Shown here: piece after piece, positions 53,129-61,103 of the stretch
Layout of the letters: every line of letters starts with the position of its first letter
How positions within the stretch are numbered: the first letter of the stretch is position 1
Assembly: GCA_963803575.1 (NCBI GenBank)
Contig: CAWDMW010000002.1
Span: 744,001-808,000, forward strand
DNA: 64,000 bases
From: CAWDMW01 sp963803575
GTDB taxonomy: Bacteria; Pseudomonadota; Alphaproteobacteria; Rickettsiales; UBA998
Reading direction: 5' to 3'
Notes under the pieces: generated by a model
The model's input: only the letters and a program-made list of their open reading frames with translations
Told to the model about the DNA's origin: nothing
Database searches by the model: none
Position numbers and translations under genes: made by a program

Positions 53129-54002
53129 GAAAACATCAGATTTACCAGATATTCGCTACAGCCATCCGTCTCACGCAGAGTTCAACGCAACGCTGGCAGC
53201 TAGAGATGAACCCACCCCACGTGATGTCTTAGCACCGTGGAGTCCGTCAAACACGCTGCCAAAATTACGGCGCGACTTTGACCAGCTTCACACCTATCTG
53301 CAACCGCGCTCATTAGCCACGGAACAAGATAATCAGGAACAAGGCGGCTCCATGATGGTCGAAGATGACCATCTCGCCCCGACGTTGGTGCCACCGCCCA
53401 ATATTCGTGATCCCGTCGATCGCAAACATTTTAACCAACGCTGGATGCTTGAACATCGCAACGCCGTCATGGCGCAGGCGATCATCCCGCAGCAACATCA
53501 GCAGCGCGACAACGTCTACCAGCATTTTAACACGCACTCTGGAGAAACACACATGAACAATAATCAGAAGAACAACCCAAACGCACCGTTACAAACCTTC
53601 AAAGACGGTGCTGCCATCATCAAGCTCTGGCAGCAGGAAGGCAAGGATGCCCATATCCACGTCAATGCAACAATTGGGCGTTTATATAAAGACAATGAGA
53701 CAGGGCAATGGAAAGAAAGCAAGTCCTTCAACCCCGCGCAGCTCGCCGCATTACAAATTATGCTGCCCAAAGCACTGGCGCACGCCAGTGCGTATGAGCA
53801 TAATCTCAACGCACAGCGCCAAGAACAGCTTGCCGCCCACGCGCAAGCGCAGCAGCAGCCTTTAACCGCGCAAACCGCACAGCAGGTTTTAAGTCAACAG
53901 GACATCATCGCACAACGTGATGCGGTTGTGACACAAGCACAGCCTGAGCAATCCAACACACATGAGTATGTGCAAGCGCATAACCACGAACCAACGCGGT
54001 AA
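53121..54002 (+). CDS. Gln-rich hypothetical protein of the mobilization operon (293 aa)
   Basis: The N-terminal half is Pro- and charge-rich, probably disordered. A compact region at about residues 155-220 has beta/alpha character (APLQTFKDGAAIIKLWQQEG, KDAHIHVNATIGRLYKDNET, GQWKESKSFNPAQLAALQIM), resembling small domains found in plasmid transfer and nicking accessory proteins. The tail is Gln/Ala-rich. The gene overlaps its upstream neighbour by 8 bp. A part in DNA processing is likely by context. Confidence 0.7.
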   Translation: MNEKTSDLPDIRYSHPSHAEFNATLAARDEPTPRDVLAPWSPSNTLPKLRRDFDQLHTYLQPRSLATEQDNQEQGGSMMVEDDHLAPTLVPPPNIRDPVDRKHFNQRWMLEHRNAVMAQAIIPQQHQQRDNVYQHFNTHSGETHMNNNQKNNPNAPLQTFKDGAAIIKLWQQEGKDAHIHVNATIGRLYKDNETGQWKESKSFNPAQLAALQIMLPKALAHASAYEHNLNAQRQEQLAAHAQAQQQPLTAQTAQQVLSQQDIIAQRDAVVTQAQPEQSNTHEYVQAHNHEPTR

Positions 54003-54163
54003 GGAGGAACGCCAGAGAAACACAAGATTATTCATAAAGTTGAATCACTTAGCGGAGTCATTCCTTGTAATTTGAAGCATATTAGGATAGTGTTCCTATT
54101 ATGTTCTTGTTGCATAAGACGGAAAACCTCCGCAGCACCCAACACAGAAAGGAGAACATCACC

Positions 54164-54478
54164 ATGACACACCAAAACGAAACACCCACCGTCACCATAG
54201 ATGTAATGGAATTTGAACACCTGCTTGATACGAGCGATGCGACAGATGCAGAAAAACGGGAATATCTGGAAAGCATCTGGCAGATTATTTGTGAGTTCGT
54301 GCAGCTTGGCTTCGGCGTTCACCCCATTCAGCAGCTTGTTGATGACAGCAAAAAAGCACAAAATTCTGGCGCATTGCTCACGCAGGGTATGCTAGAATCT
54401 GCACATCATCGCAAAGAAAAACCGATGTTACGCGCACCCAATACACCAGCAGCGCAGGAAGAAGGAGTCACTTCATGA
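54164..54478 (+). CDS. Small hypothetical protein before the recombinase (104 aa)
   Basis: A good ribosome site (AAAGGAGA) precedes ATG 54164. The protein is soluble and helical (MEFEHLLDTSDATDAEKREY, LESIWQIICEFVQLGFGVHP) with a flexible C-terminus. Its last codon overlaps the recombinase start as ATGA (54475-54478), so the two are co-translated. It could be a recombination directionality factor by position, but it lacks a clear DNA-binding motif. Confidence 0.7.
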   Translation: MTHQNETPTVTIDVMEFEHLLDTSDATDAEKREYLESIWQIICEFVQLGFGVHPIQQLVDDSKKAQNSGALLTQGMLESAHHRKEKPMLRAPNTPAAQEEGVTS

Positions 54479-57033
54479 GTACAGCAACAAAACTGGACAC
54501 TATTACTGAAACCGCGCTGATTTATTGCCGCGTTAGTAGTAAGAAACAGACCACCGAAGGTTCGGGATTACAAAGCCAAGAACATCGTTGCATGGCGCAC
54601 GCTTTACAACGCCGCTATGATGTTGAAAAGACATTCTTGGAAAGCGTCTCAGGTGGGTTGGATATTATGGATCGCCCTGCCATGCGTGATTTGCTGCGTT
54701 ACCTTGATACACAGCAGAAATCAGGGAAACGCTACGTTGTGGTATTTGATGATCATAAACGCTTTGCGCGGGATACAGAGATTCATTTGCGTTTGCGTCG
54801 TGAGATGGATAAACGTGGCGCACGTGTGGAATATCTCAACTTTGCGATTGAAAACACGCCTGAGGGTACGTTCATTGATACAATGCTAGCAGCGCAATCG
54901 CAGCTTGAACGCGAACAGATAGGAAAGCAAACTAAGCAGAAAACTCTCGCTCGTTTAGAGAGAGGTCTATGGACGTTTCGTGCACCTTATGGCTACAAAT
55001 ATGTGCCGTCAAAAACAGGCGGCAAAGAGCTGGTTTTAGATGAACCCATGGCAAGCGAAATACGTGAAGCCATGGAAGGTTTTGCCAGTGGGCGCTTTGC
55101 CACGCAAGCCGAGGTCAAACGTTTCTTGGAATCTCAGCCGCATTTCCCAAAATGCTTGCCGAATGGTGAAATCCGTACTGAGAAAATACGTTCCATGTTC
55201 AGCAAAGTCCTCTATGCGGGGTATTTAGAAGCGCCTAGCTACAACGTCTCACGTCGTAAAGCGCAGCATGAAGGACTGATTACCCTTGAAACATGGGAAC
55301 GCATCCAACAGCGCCGCAGCACAAATGGCTATCTGCCGACGCGCAAAGACATCAATAAAGACTTCGTGTTGCGCGGGGCAGTCTGCTGTTCTGAATGTGA
55401 CCACCCTTACACATCAGGATGGAGCAAAAGTAGTACAGGCAAGAAATATGCGTATTATTTCTGCCAACAAAAGAAATGCGACATGTATGGCAAGACTATC
55501 CCACGTGATAAACTGGAAGGTGAGTTTGCAGAACTCCTGAAAACGGTACAGCCATCAAAAGGGCTGTTTAATGTGATGCAGGCGATGTTTAAAAAAGCAT
55601 GGGGCATACAGCAGGATAAAGCTGATGCGCACGCCAAAACCTATGAGAAAGAGTTGGCAGAGGCAGAAAAAGAGATCAACACTCTCTTGGATCGCATTAT
55701 GGATGCGTCGAGCCCACGGGTGGTACAAGCCTATGAAAAGCGCATTGATGAGTTGGAAGACAAGAAGCTCATTCTTGCTGAAAAAGCCGCCACAAAAGCC
55801 GCATCACGCTACAGCTTCGAGGAAATGTTTGAACTCTCCATGACCTTCCTCTCAAACCCACAGAAACTCTGGCATTCAAAGCGATTTGCGGTGCAAAGAA
55901 TGGTGCTGAAACTGGTCTTTTGCGGCAAGTTGCACCACCACAGAAATGAAGGCTATAGAACCCCCCAAACCACCAGCATTTATGCGGGGTTGAAGGGTTT
56001 TTTGGACGAGAAAGTCAAGATGGTGCCCCCGGCCAGACTTGAACTGGCACGACCTAAGTCAACGGATTTTAAGTCCGCAGCGTCTACCATTCCGCCACGG
56101 GGGCAACAGACGGGCATCATACGTATTTCTGGTTGTTTGACAAGTATTTTTATATACCACCCTTATAAGGGTATGGCATGGATACAAATAGTAATAGCCA
56201 TGATTTTTGTGACTATGGAACCTATGCCACAGATGACTCAGCAAATACTTACATTATGGCCCCGCAGAGTGCTTTTTTCATTGCAGTTTAGATTATTTCA
56301 TGCGTATGGTAGGAAACATACACGTAATTCAATATTATATAAGCATAAAGGAATGGCAGTGAAAATAGCGACTACAATAATTGCACTAGGATGTCTTGCC
56401 GCGACCGCAGCAAACGCAGCATATGAAGGAAATCAGTACAAACAGAATCGCTGGCCGCACTGGTACATTGGTGTACAAGGGTCTATCCCTTTTGTTGAAG
56501 AAACAGACGTCAATGTGAATAGTTCCAACGCGGGTGATCTTGACTTTGATTCAGGCTATGGTGTGGGTGTGTCACTTGGATATACGCCACGCACACAGAA
56601 TGCTATTTTGAACAATTCACGTTTTGAGCTGGAATATTATTATCGCCAAAATGAGCTGGATGAGTTTAATGCCGGTGGCGCGAGTACGCAGATTAGTGAT
56701 GATATTGCGTCACAGACCTACATGATTAACTATTATTATGATTTCAAAACAGATTCCCGGATGACGCCTTATGTTGGTGCCGGTATCGGTGTGGCTGAAG
56801 TGGATCTAACGATTCCGTCGCTTGCCGTTGATGATGAAGATAGCGTAATGGCTTACCAGTTGATGGCTGGTCTTGGCTGGCAACCGGAAGCATTGTTAAA
56901 CACGGTGCTTCAGGTGGGTTATCGTTTTGTTGATACGACAGATAATCCTGAGTTCAGTGCGATTAACGGTCAGCGTCTGGATCATGAATATATGGTACAT
57001 AGTATCGAAGCAGGTGCGCGTTTCCGTTTCTAA
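54475..57033 (+). CDS. Large serine recombinase (integrase), open frame running through tRNA into the porin
   Basis: The enzyme part is residues 1-518 (to about 56028). Catalytic Ser21 lies in ALIYCRVSSKKQTTEGSGLQ, followed by FDDHKRFARDTEIHLRLRRE. A recombinase domain (FRAPYGYKYVPSKTGGKELV) and a zinc ribbon (CCSECDHPYTSG to YYFCQQKKCDMYG) come next, then a coiled coil (EINTLLDRIMDASSPRVVQA). At the attachment site (MVPP) the frame enters DNA antisense to tRNA-Leu (ARLELARPKSTDFKSAAS) and stays open to the end of the outer membrane protein gene, 852 codons in all. In the circular element the same frame would end 36 residues after MVP (554 aa). The enzyme should catalyse integration at tRNA-Leu and, with a helper, excision. 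Confidence 0.88.
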   Translation: MSTATKLDTITETALIYCRVSSKKQTTEGSGLQSQEHRCMAHALQRRYDVEKTFLESVSGGLDIMDRPAMRDLLRYLDTQQKSGKRYVVVFDDHKRFARDTEIHLRLRREMDKRGARVEYLNFAIENTPEGTFIDTMLAAQSQLEREQIGKQTKQKTLARLERGLWTFRAPYGYKYVPSKTGGKELVLDEPMASEIREAMEGFASGRFATQAEVKRFLESQPHFPKCLPNGEIRTEKIRSMFSKVLYAGYLEAPSYNVSRRKAQHEGLITLETWERIQQRRSTNGYLPTRKDINKDFVLRGAVCCSECDHPYTSGWSKSSTGKKYAYYFCQQKKCDMYGKTIPRDKLEGEFAELLKTVQPSKGLFNVMQAMFKKAWGIQQDKADAHAKTYEKELAEAEKEINTLLDRIMDASSPRVVQAYEKRIDELEDKKLILAEKAATKAASRYSFEEMFELSMTFLSNPQKLWHSKRFAVQRMVLKLVFCGKLHHHRNEGYRTPQTTSIYAGLKGFLDEKVKMVPPARLELARPKSTDFKSAASTIPPRGQQTGIIRISGCLTSIFIYHPYKGMAWIQIVIAMIFVTMEPMPQMTQQILTLWPRRVLFSLQFRLFHAYGRKHTRNSILYKHKGMAVKIATTIIALGCLAATAANAAYEGNQYKQNRWPHWYIGVQGSIPFVEETDVNVNSSNAGDLDFDSGYGVGVSLGYTPRTQNAILNNSRFELEYYYRQNELDEFNAGGASTQISDDIASQTYMINYYYDFKTDSRMTPYVGAGIGVAEVDLTIPSLAVDDEDSVMAYQLMAGLGWQPEALLNTVLQVGYRFVDTTDNPEFSAINGQRLDHEYMVHSIEAGARFRF
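56015..56029. repeat. Right attachment site (attR)
   Basis: TCAAGATGGTGCCCC repeats attL (26902-26916) exactly. Bases 56021-56029 are the 3' end (with CCA) of tRNA-Leu(UAA) on the opposite strand, which keeps the tRNA gene intact after integration. The recombinase gene reads across this site. Confidence 0.75.
56021..56104 (-). tRNA. tRNA-Leu (anticodon UAA)
   Basis: This 84-nt gene is on the minus strand with acceptor GCCCCCG/CGGGGGC and an encoded CCA. The anticodon loop CTTAAAA gives anticodon UAA. A T-arm GCCAG-TTCAAGT-CTGGC and a variable arm are present. It is the integration target of the element: its 3' end forms the attachment core. Confidence 0.95.
56116..56143 (-). promoter_or_regulatory. 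Promoter of tRNA-Leu(UAA)
   Basis: On the minus strand a -35 TTGTCA (56143-56138) and -10 TATGAT (56121-56116) are spaced 16 bp, with the start predicted just before the tRNA at 56104. The gap 56105-56352 otherwise holds the leader of the outer membrane protein gene. Confidence 0.65.
56353..57033 (+). CDS. Outer membrane beta-barrel protein (226 aa)
   Basis: A signal peptide (KIATTIIALGCLAATAANAA) is followed by an eight-strand-like barrel of OmpA/porin type. It has HWYIGVQGSIPFVEETDVNV, alternating aromatic strands (FELEYYYRQNELDEF, YMINYYYDFKTDSRMTPYVG) and a terminal EAGARFRF ending in Phe, the BAM recognition signature. It resembles small surface proteins of alphaproteobacteria. ATG 56353 follows AAAGG. 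The upstream recombinase frame enters this gene in phase, but the signal peptide makes an independent start certain in practice. Confidence 0.88.
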   Translation: MAVKIATTIIALGCLAATAANAAYEGNQYKQNRWPHWYIGVQGSIPFVEETDVNVNSSNAGDLDFDSGYGVGVSLGYTPRTQNAILNNSRFELEYYYRQNELDEFNAGGASTQISDDIASQTYMINYYYDFKTDSRMTPYVGAGIGVAEVDLTIPSLAVDDEDSVMAYQLMAGLGWQPEALLNTVLQVGYRFVDTTDNPEFSAINGQRLDHEYMVHSIEAGARFRF

Positions 57034-57049
57034 GGAACGGCAACATTCA

Positions 57050-57093
57050 AACACAAAGAAGCGTCCGCCCGGTTGCGGATGCTTCTTTGTGTT
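57050..57093. terminator. Strong 19-bp hairpin between the outer membrane gene and cimA
   Basis: The outer arms are AACACAAAGAAGC (57050-57062) and its complement (57081-57093). A further six pairs inside leave a 6-base loop CCGGTT. No T-run follows. It ends 10 bp before the cimA start, so it probably terminates the outer membrane gene or controls cimA. Confidence 0.65.
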
Positions 57094-57103
57094 GAGTTAA
57101 AGC

Positions 57104-58696
57104 ATGGCAACACCTTATATTTATTTATATGATTCCACCTTGCGTGATGGTTCGCAAATGCGTGGAGTGGATTTTACGGTATCTGACAAGATTGCGATTG
57201 CGCGCGCTCTTGACATGCTTGGAGTGGATTTTGTTGAAGGGGGATGGCCCGGTGCCAATCCAAAAGATGACGCATTTTTTGATGCTCCTCCTGAATTATC
57301 TCACGCGCAGCTAACCGCCTTTGGCATGACGCGCCGGTCAGGATATTCGGCGGCAAATGATCCCACACTTAACAGCTTAGTTAATCAGCCTGTGCCACAT
57401 TTATGTCTGGTCGGAAAAAGCTGGGACTTTCATATTGATACTGCGCTGAATATCTCTGTTGAAGAGAACGAAGCGCTGATCCATGATTCCATTGCTTATG
57501 CTACCCAGGAGGGTAAGCACGTTATGTTTGACGCGGAACATTTCTTTGATGGGTATAAGGCAAATCCCAATGTTGCTATGCAAATGATTCTGGCCGCTAA
57601 AAATGCCGGAGCCACCTGGGTGGTGTTGTGTGATACGAATGGTGGCAGTATGCCAGATGAGATTTACCGCATTGTGACAGAGGTGACGCAACATGTGGAT
57701 GGCAGTATGTTAGGTATTCATTGCCATAACGATACAGGGCAGGCAGTGGCCAATTCGCTGGCAGCAGTGCGCGCCGGAGTGCGGCAGGTGCAGGGAACGG
57801 TGAATGGGTTGGGCGAGCGATGTGGCAATGCTGATCTGCTTAGCGTCATTCCAACGCTGATGCTGAAAATGCAAATGGATACTGGTGTCTCCATGCAGCA
57901 ACTCACCCGCCTGACTGACCTTTCGCGTATGGTGGATGATCGGTTAAGTCGTAGCCCTGATCCGCAAGCGCCTTACGTTGGTAGTGCGGCCTTCGCCCAT
58001 AAAGGCGGGTTGCATGTGTCTGCTATGGCAAAAAATACGGCGTCCTATGAGCATATTGATCCGTCACTGGTGGGAAATACTCGCCAGATTTTGGTGTCTG
58101 ACAAGGCAGGACGCGCGAATATTTTGTCACGGCTGCAAGATTGTGGTGTCACTATTCATGATGAGGCACGTGTGATGTCGCTGGTGCAAATGGTGAAAGA
58201 CCGTGAAACAGAAGGGTATGCTTACGAAGCAGCGGATGCCAGTTTTGAGTTGTTAGCACGGCGTCACTGCGAGGATGTACCGGATTATTTTGCGATGGAG
58301 AGTTTCCGCGTACTGGATGAGCGCCGCTGGAATGCGCTTAACCAGATTGTCACAATGTCAGAAGCGACCATCAAATTGCTAGTGAATCAGCAGCGTATCA
58401 TGTGTGTCGGAGAAGGGAATGGCCCTGTCAATGCACTGGATAAAGCCCTGCGCAAAGCATTGTCGGGGCGGTATCCCGTACTCAACCATATGCGACTCAC
58501 GGATTACAAGGTACGTATTTTGTCTTCGGAAAATGCCACCGCTGCCACTACACGCGTGTTAATTGAAAGTAGTGACCATTTAGGGCGTAGCTGGAATACA
58601 GTAGGGGTATCAACCAATGTTATTGATGCGTCATACCATGCATTGCACGATGCCATTAGCTATATGTTGCTGAAATTTGGTGACGTTCCCGCATGA
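57104..58696 (+). CDS. cimA: (R)-citramalate synthase
   Basis: This 530-aa protein belongs to the homocitrate/isopropylmalate synthase family. The N-terminal TIM barrel has LYDSTLRDGSQMRGVDFTVS, EGGWPGANPKDDAFF, GIHCHNDTGQAVANSLAAVR (metal-binding His) and QVQGTVNGLGERCGNADLLS. The C-terminal region is a LeuA dimer-type regulatory domain (about 390-530). Details such as EGGWPG and the length fit CimA, which condenses pyruvate and acetyl-CoA to citramalate for threonine-independent isoleucine synthesis. Its stop overlaps the ABC-F start as ATGA. Confidence 0.92.
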   Translation: MATPYIYLYDSTLRDGSQMRGVDFTVSDKIAIARALDMLGVDFVEGGWPGANPKDDAFFDAPPELSHAQLTAFGMTRRSGYSAANDPTLNSLVNQPVPHLCLVGKSWDFHIDTALNISVEENEALIHDSIAYATQEGKHVMFDAEHFFDGYKANPNVAMQMILAAKNAGATWVVLCDTNGGSMPDEIYRIVTEVTQHVDGSMLGIHCHNDTGQAVANSLAAVRAGVRQVQGTVNGLGERCGNADLLSVIPTLMLKMQMDTGVSMQQLTRLTDLSRMVDDRLSRSPDPQAPYVGSAAFAHKGGLHVSAMAKNTASYEHIDPSLVGNTRQILVSDKAGRANILSRLQDCGVTIHDEARVMSLVQMVKDRETEGYAYEAADASFELLARRHCEDVPDYFAMESFRVLDERRWNALNQIVTMSEATIKLLVNQQRIMCVGEGNGPVNALDKALRKALSGRYPVLNHMRLTDYKVRILSSENATAATTRVLIESSDHLGRSWNTVGVSTNVIDASYHALHDAISYMLLKFGDVPA

Positions 58697-60564
58697 AACA
58701 GCTTATCTTTAGCTTAAACGACGTTGATTATCGTATTGCTGGCAAGCCACTCTTTACAGGTCTGTCCATGCAGATTCATGACCGTGACCGCTTATGCTTG
58801 GTGGGTAAGAATGGTGCGGGAAAAACCACATTAATGCGGATGATTATTGGAGATATAGAACCTGATAGTGGTGATTGTTTTCTTCAGCCCGGAACGCAGG
58901 TAGGGTACCTTGCACAGAAGGTGGGGTATGATGACAGCCAAACAGTACGCGAATTTGTGCTGGCTGGATTGCAGACAAAAGAAGAACTGGAGATGCAGAG
59001 CTATCTGGTGGATATTGTCATTGCCCCGCTGGATTTAGATCCTGATATGCTGATGGGTTCGTTGTCCGGTGGACAGGTGCGACGAGCCGCACTGGCGCAG
59101 GCGCTTATCACAGAGCCAGCTATTTTGTTGCTGGATGAGCCAACAAACCATTTGGACATACAAGCTATCGAGTGGCTGGAAGGGTATCTGGCATCTTATA
59201 ATGGTGCGTTGCTGTGCGTCAGTCATGACCGGAAGTTTCTGGCAAATATTTCTCAGCGTGTATTATGGCTGGATCGCGGGGCGATGCGTGTCTGCCCGCA
59301 TGGGTATGGAAAATTTGAAGCCTGGATGGAAAAGCAGGTAGAGCATGAAGCTCGAGAATTGCAAAATCTGCAAAAGCAGGTGCAGGCAGAGCAGGGATGG
59401 ACGCAAGGTGGGGTTTCCGGGCGGCGCAAACGTAATGTAAGGCGTTTGAGAGAATTGGACTCATTGCGTGATAAACTGCAAAAAGACAAAGCGGCGTATC
59501 GGCAGCGATCACAGAAACTGGATATGGATCCTATCGCCAGAACCAATAGCTCGAAGATTGTAGCAGAGTTCCGGCATGTTTCTAAAGCATTTGAACGTGA
59601 CTCGCAGCGCACGACCATTGTGAAGGATTTTTCGCACCTGATTCTGAAAGGGGACGCTATTGGGATTTTGGGTAAGAATGGTGCGGGCAAGTCCAGTGTC
59701 ATTAAGTTACTTACCGGTGCGCTGGAGCCTGACAAAGGAAGTATCTTTCGTAGCAAACAGTTGGATGTATCCTACTTCGATCAGCAACGCAGTATGTTGA
59801 ACCCGAGTAAAACACTATGGGAAACATTATGTCCGGACGGCGGCGATCATGTGGCCATTGGGCATGGCGAGCAGCAGAAATTCATTCATGTATGTGGTTA
59901 TCTGAAACGATTTCTGTTTGACCCGTCTCAGGCACATGACAAGGTAGGGATTCTTTCTGGTGGCCAACAGAACCGGCTGTTGCTTGCAAAAGTGTTGGCT
60001 CAGCCAGGCAACCTGTTGATTCTGGACGAACCAACAAATGATCTGGATATGGATACGCTGGATATGTTGCAGGATATGCTGTCTGATTATAAAGGGACAC
60101 TGATTCTGGTTAGCCATGATCGTGACTTTCTGGATCGCTGCGTAACGGAGATACTAGCGTTTGAAGGGCAGGGAGTCGTACATTCGGTAATGGGTGGTTA
60201 CAGCGACTATCTGCGCCAGATGGAGCATCAGAAAGCCGTATCACGTGGTAAGGTGACTGTGCAACCTGCTAAGCGTACATTAGCAGATGATGTGATAAAG
60301 AAATCGTCGGAATCAGATTCGCAGGCACCACTCACCTACGGTGAGCGGCTAGAGTTGAAAGAATTGCCAGATGTGATTGCTACGTTGCAAACAGAACTGG
60401 ATGCGATTCAGGAATCGTTAGACGATACACATATATTTCAGCAGGATCCGGATGGGTTTTCTGCGTTATTGCAACGCTATGATCGTGTGAAAGCAGATAT
60501 AAACGTAAAAGAAGAACGGTGGCTGTTGCTCGAAGAACGTGGCCTATGTGAAAATCAGGCCTAA
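58693..60564 (+). CDS. uup: ABC-F family ATPase (Uup-like)
   Basis: This 623-aa protein has two ABC cassettes and no membrane part. The first has Walker A GKNGAGKTTLMRMIIGD, signature GSLSGGQVRRAALAQALI and Walker B LLLDEPTNHLDIQAIEWLEG. The second has GKNGAGKSSVIKLL, LSGGQQNRLLLAKV and ILDEPTNDLDMDTLD. Between them is the basic linker (RRKRNVRRLRELDSLRDKLQ), and a C-terminal coiled coil follows. Uup-type proteins act on ribosomes or on branched DNA. It is translated with cimA. Confidence 0.9.
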   Translation: MKQLIFSLNDVDYRIAGKPLFTGLSMQIHDRDRLCLVGKNGAGKTTLMRMIIGDIEPDSGDCFLQPGTQVGYLAQKVGYDDSQTVREFVLAGLQTKEELEMQSYLVDIVIAPLDLDPDMLMGSLSGGQVRRAALAQALITEPAILLLDEPTNHLDIQAIEWLEGYLASYNGALLCVSHDRKFLANISQRVLWLDRGAMRVCPHGYGKFEAWMEKQVEHEARELQNLQKQVQAEQGWTQGGVSGRRKRNVRRLRELDSLRDKLQKDKAAYRQRSQKLDMDPIARTNSSKIVAEFRHVSKAFERDSQRTTIVKDFSHLILKGDAIGILGKNGAGKSSVIKLLTGALEPDKGSIFRSKQLDVSYFDQQRSMLNPSKTLWETLCPDGGDHVAIGHGEQQKFIHVCGYLKRFLFDPSQAHDKVGILSGGQQNRLLLAKVLAQPGNLLILDEPTNDLDMDTLDMLQDMLSDYKGTLILVSHDRDFLDRCVTEILAFEGQGVVHSVMGGYSDYLRQMEHQKAVSRGKVTVQPAKRTLADDVIKKSSESDSQAPLTYGERLELKELPDVIATLQTELDAIQESLDDTHIFQQDPDGFSALLQRYDRVKADINVKEERWLLLEERGLCENQA

Positions 60565-60570
60565 CATACC

Positions 60571-61005
60571 TTAAGCCGCTTTAATGCCAAGCAAGGTATC
60601 CATCCTGTGAATCAGTGTCTTAGATGAAGAAATATCCTTAACCACATAATCCGTTGCTCCGCACATCATTGCCTTTTTGCGTACCTGCTTGTCATCTGTG
60701 CCGCTATAGACAAGTATGGGGGTGAACGGAGATTCTGCATGAATGGCTGCTACCGTTGCGCTGCCACGAATATCCAGCAAATTCAGGTCAAGAATGATAA
60801 TATCATATTTTCGCATATCCAAAGCATCCAAAGCATCCACCATGCGTGGAACAACGGTTACATGAAAAGGATTGCGGTGACTGGTATGAATCAGTGTTTC
60901 CATCAGGAATGCATCACTATGATTATCTTCAACCAGCAAAACTGCGGGAAATGACAGTGACAATGGTTTGTTTAGCTGAGTTGAGAGGTGTGTTACCGGA
61001 GACAT
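60571..61005 (-). CDS. Single-domain response regulator
   Basis: This 144-aa protein is one receiver domain. LLVEDNHSDAFLMETLIHTS holds the acidic pair, YDIIILDLNLLDIRG the phospho-acceptor Asp, VYSGTDDKQVRKKAMMCG the Ser/Thr switch, and DYVVKDISSSK the Lys. No output domain follows. It should relay phosphate between histidine kinases and other partners in the cytoplasm. It lies 98 bp downstream of the receiver-GGDEF gene, on the same strand, so it may share that operon. It converges with the ABC-F gene. Confidence 0.92.
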   Translation of the reverse strand: MSPVTHLSTQLNKPLSLSFPAVLLVEDNHSDAFLMETLIHTSHRNPFHVTVVPRMVDALDALDMRKYDIIILDLNLLDIRGSATVAAIHAESPFTPILVYSGTDDKQVRKKAMMCGATDYVVKDISSSKTLIHRMDTLLGIKAA

Positions 61006-61103
61006 GAAAGTAATAATGCAATAAAAAGCTATTTAATAGATGTCTAGCATATCCCTCATACATTGATATTGCTCTAAGGCTTTACTAAAGAACGGTAAAT
61101 ATT

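Larger units (their letters stand above)
26902..56029 (+). mobile_element. Integrative mobilizable element of about 29 kb in tRNA-Leu(UAA)
   Basis: The ends are defined by the 15-bp direct repeat, the tRNA gene at the right and the large serine recombinase abutting it. The backbone is mobC, relaxase-helicase, ardA, a VirD4 coupling protein, accessory membrane proteins and the recombinase. Cargo comprises a HINT toxin cassette, a secreted-protein cluster, a helicase/STAND pair, a resolvase, and an ankyrin-like/metalloprotease pair. No VirB ATPase, pilin or channel genes are seen, so it is mobilizable and not self-transmissible by what is visible. Many genes overlap as ATGA. Confidence 0.82.

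Noticed and set aside
26902..56029. Interpreting the island as a prophage
   Set aside because: There are no capsid, portal, terminase or tail genes. The relaxase, VirD4, mobC and ardA define a mobilizable element.
56105..56352. Protein-coding reading of the stretch between tRNA-Leu(UAA) and the porin
   Set aside because: The frame is merely open by chance. It contains the tRNA promoter and the porin leader, and the porin has its own signal peptide and ribosome site.
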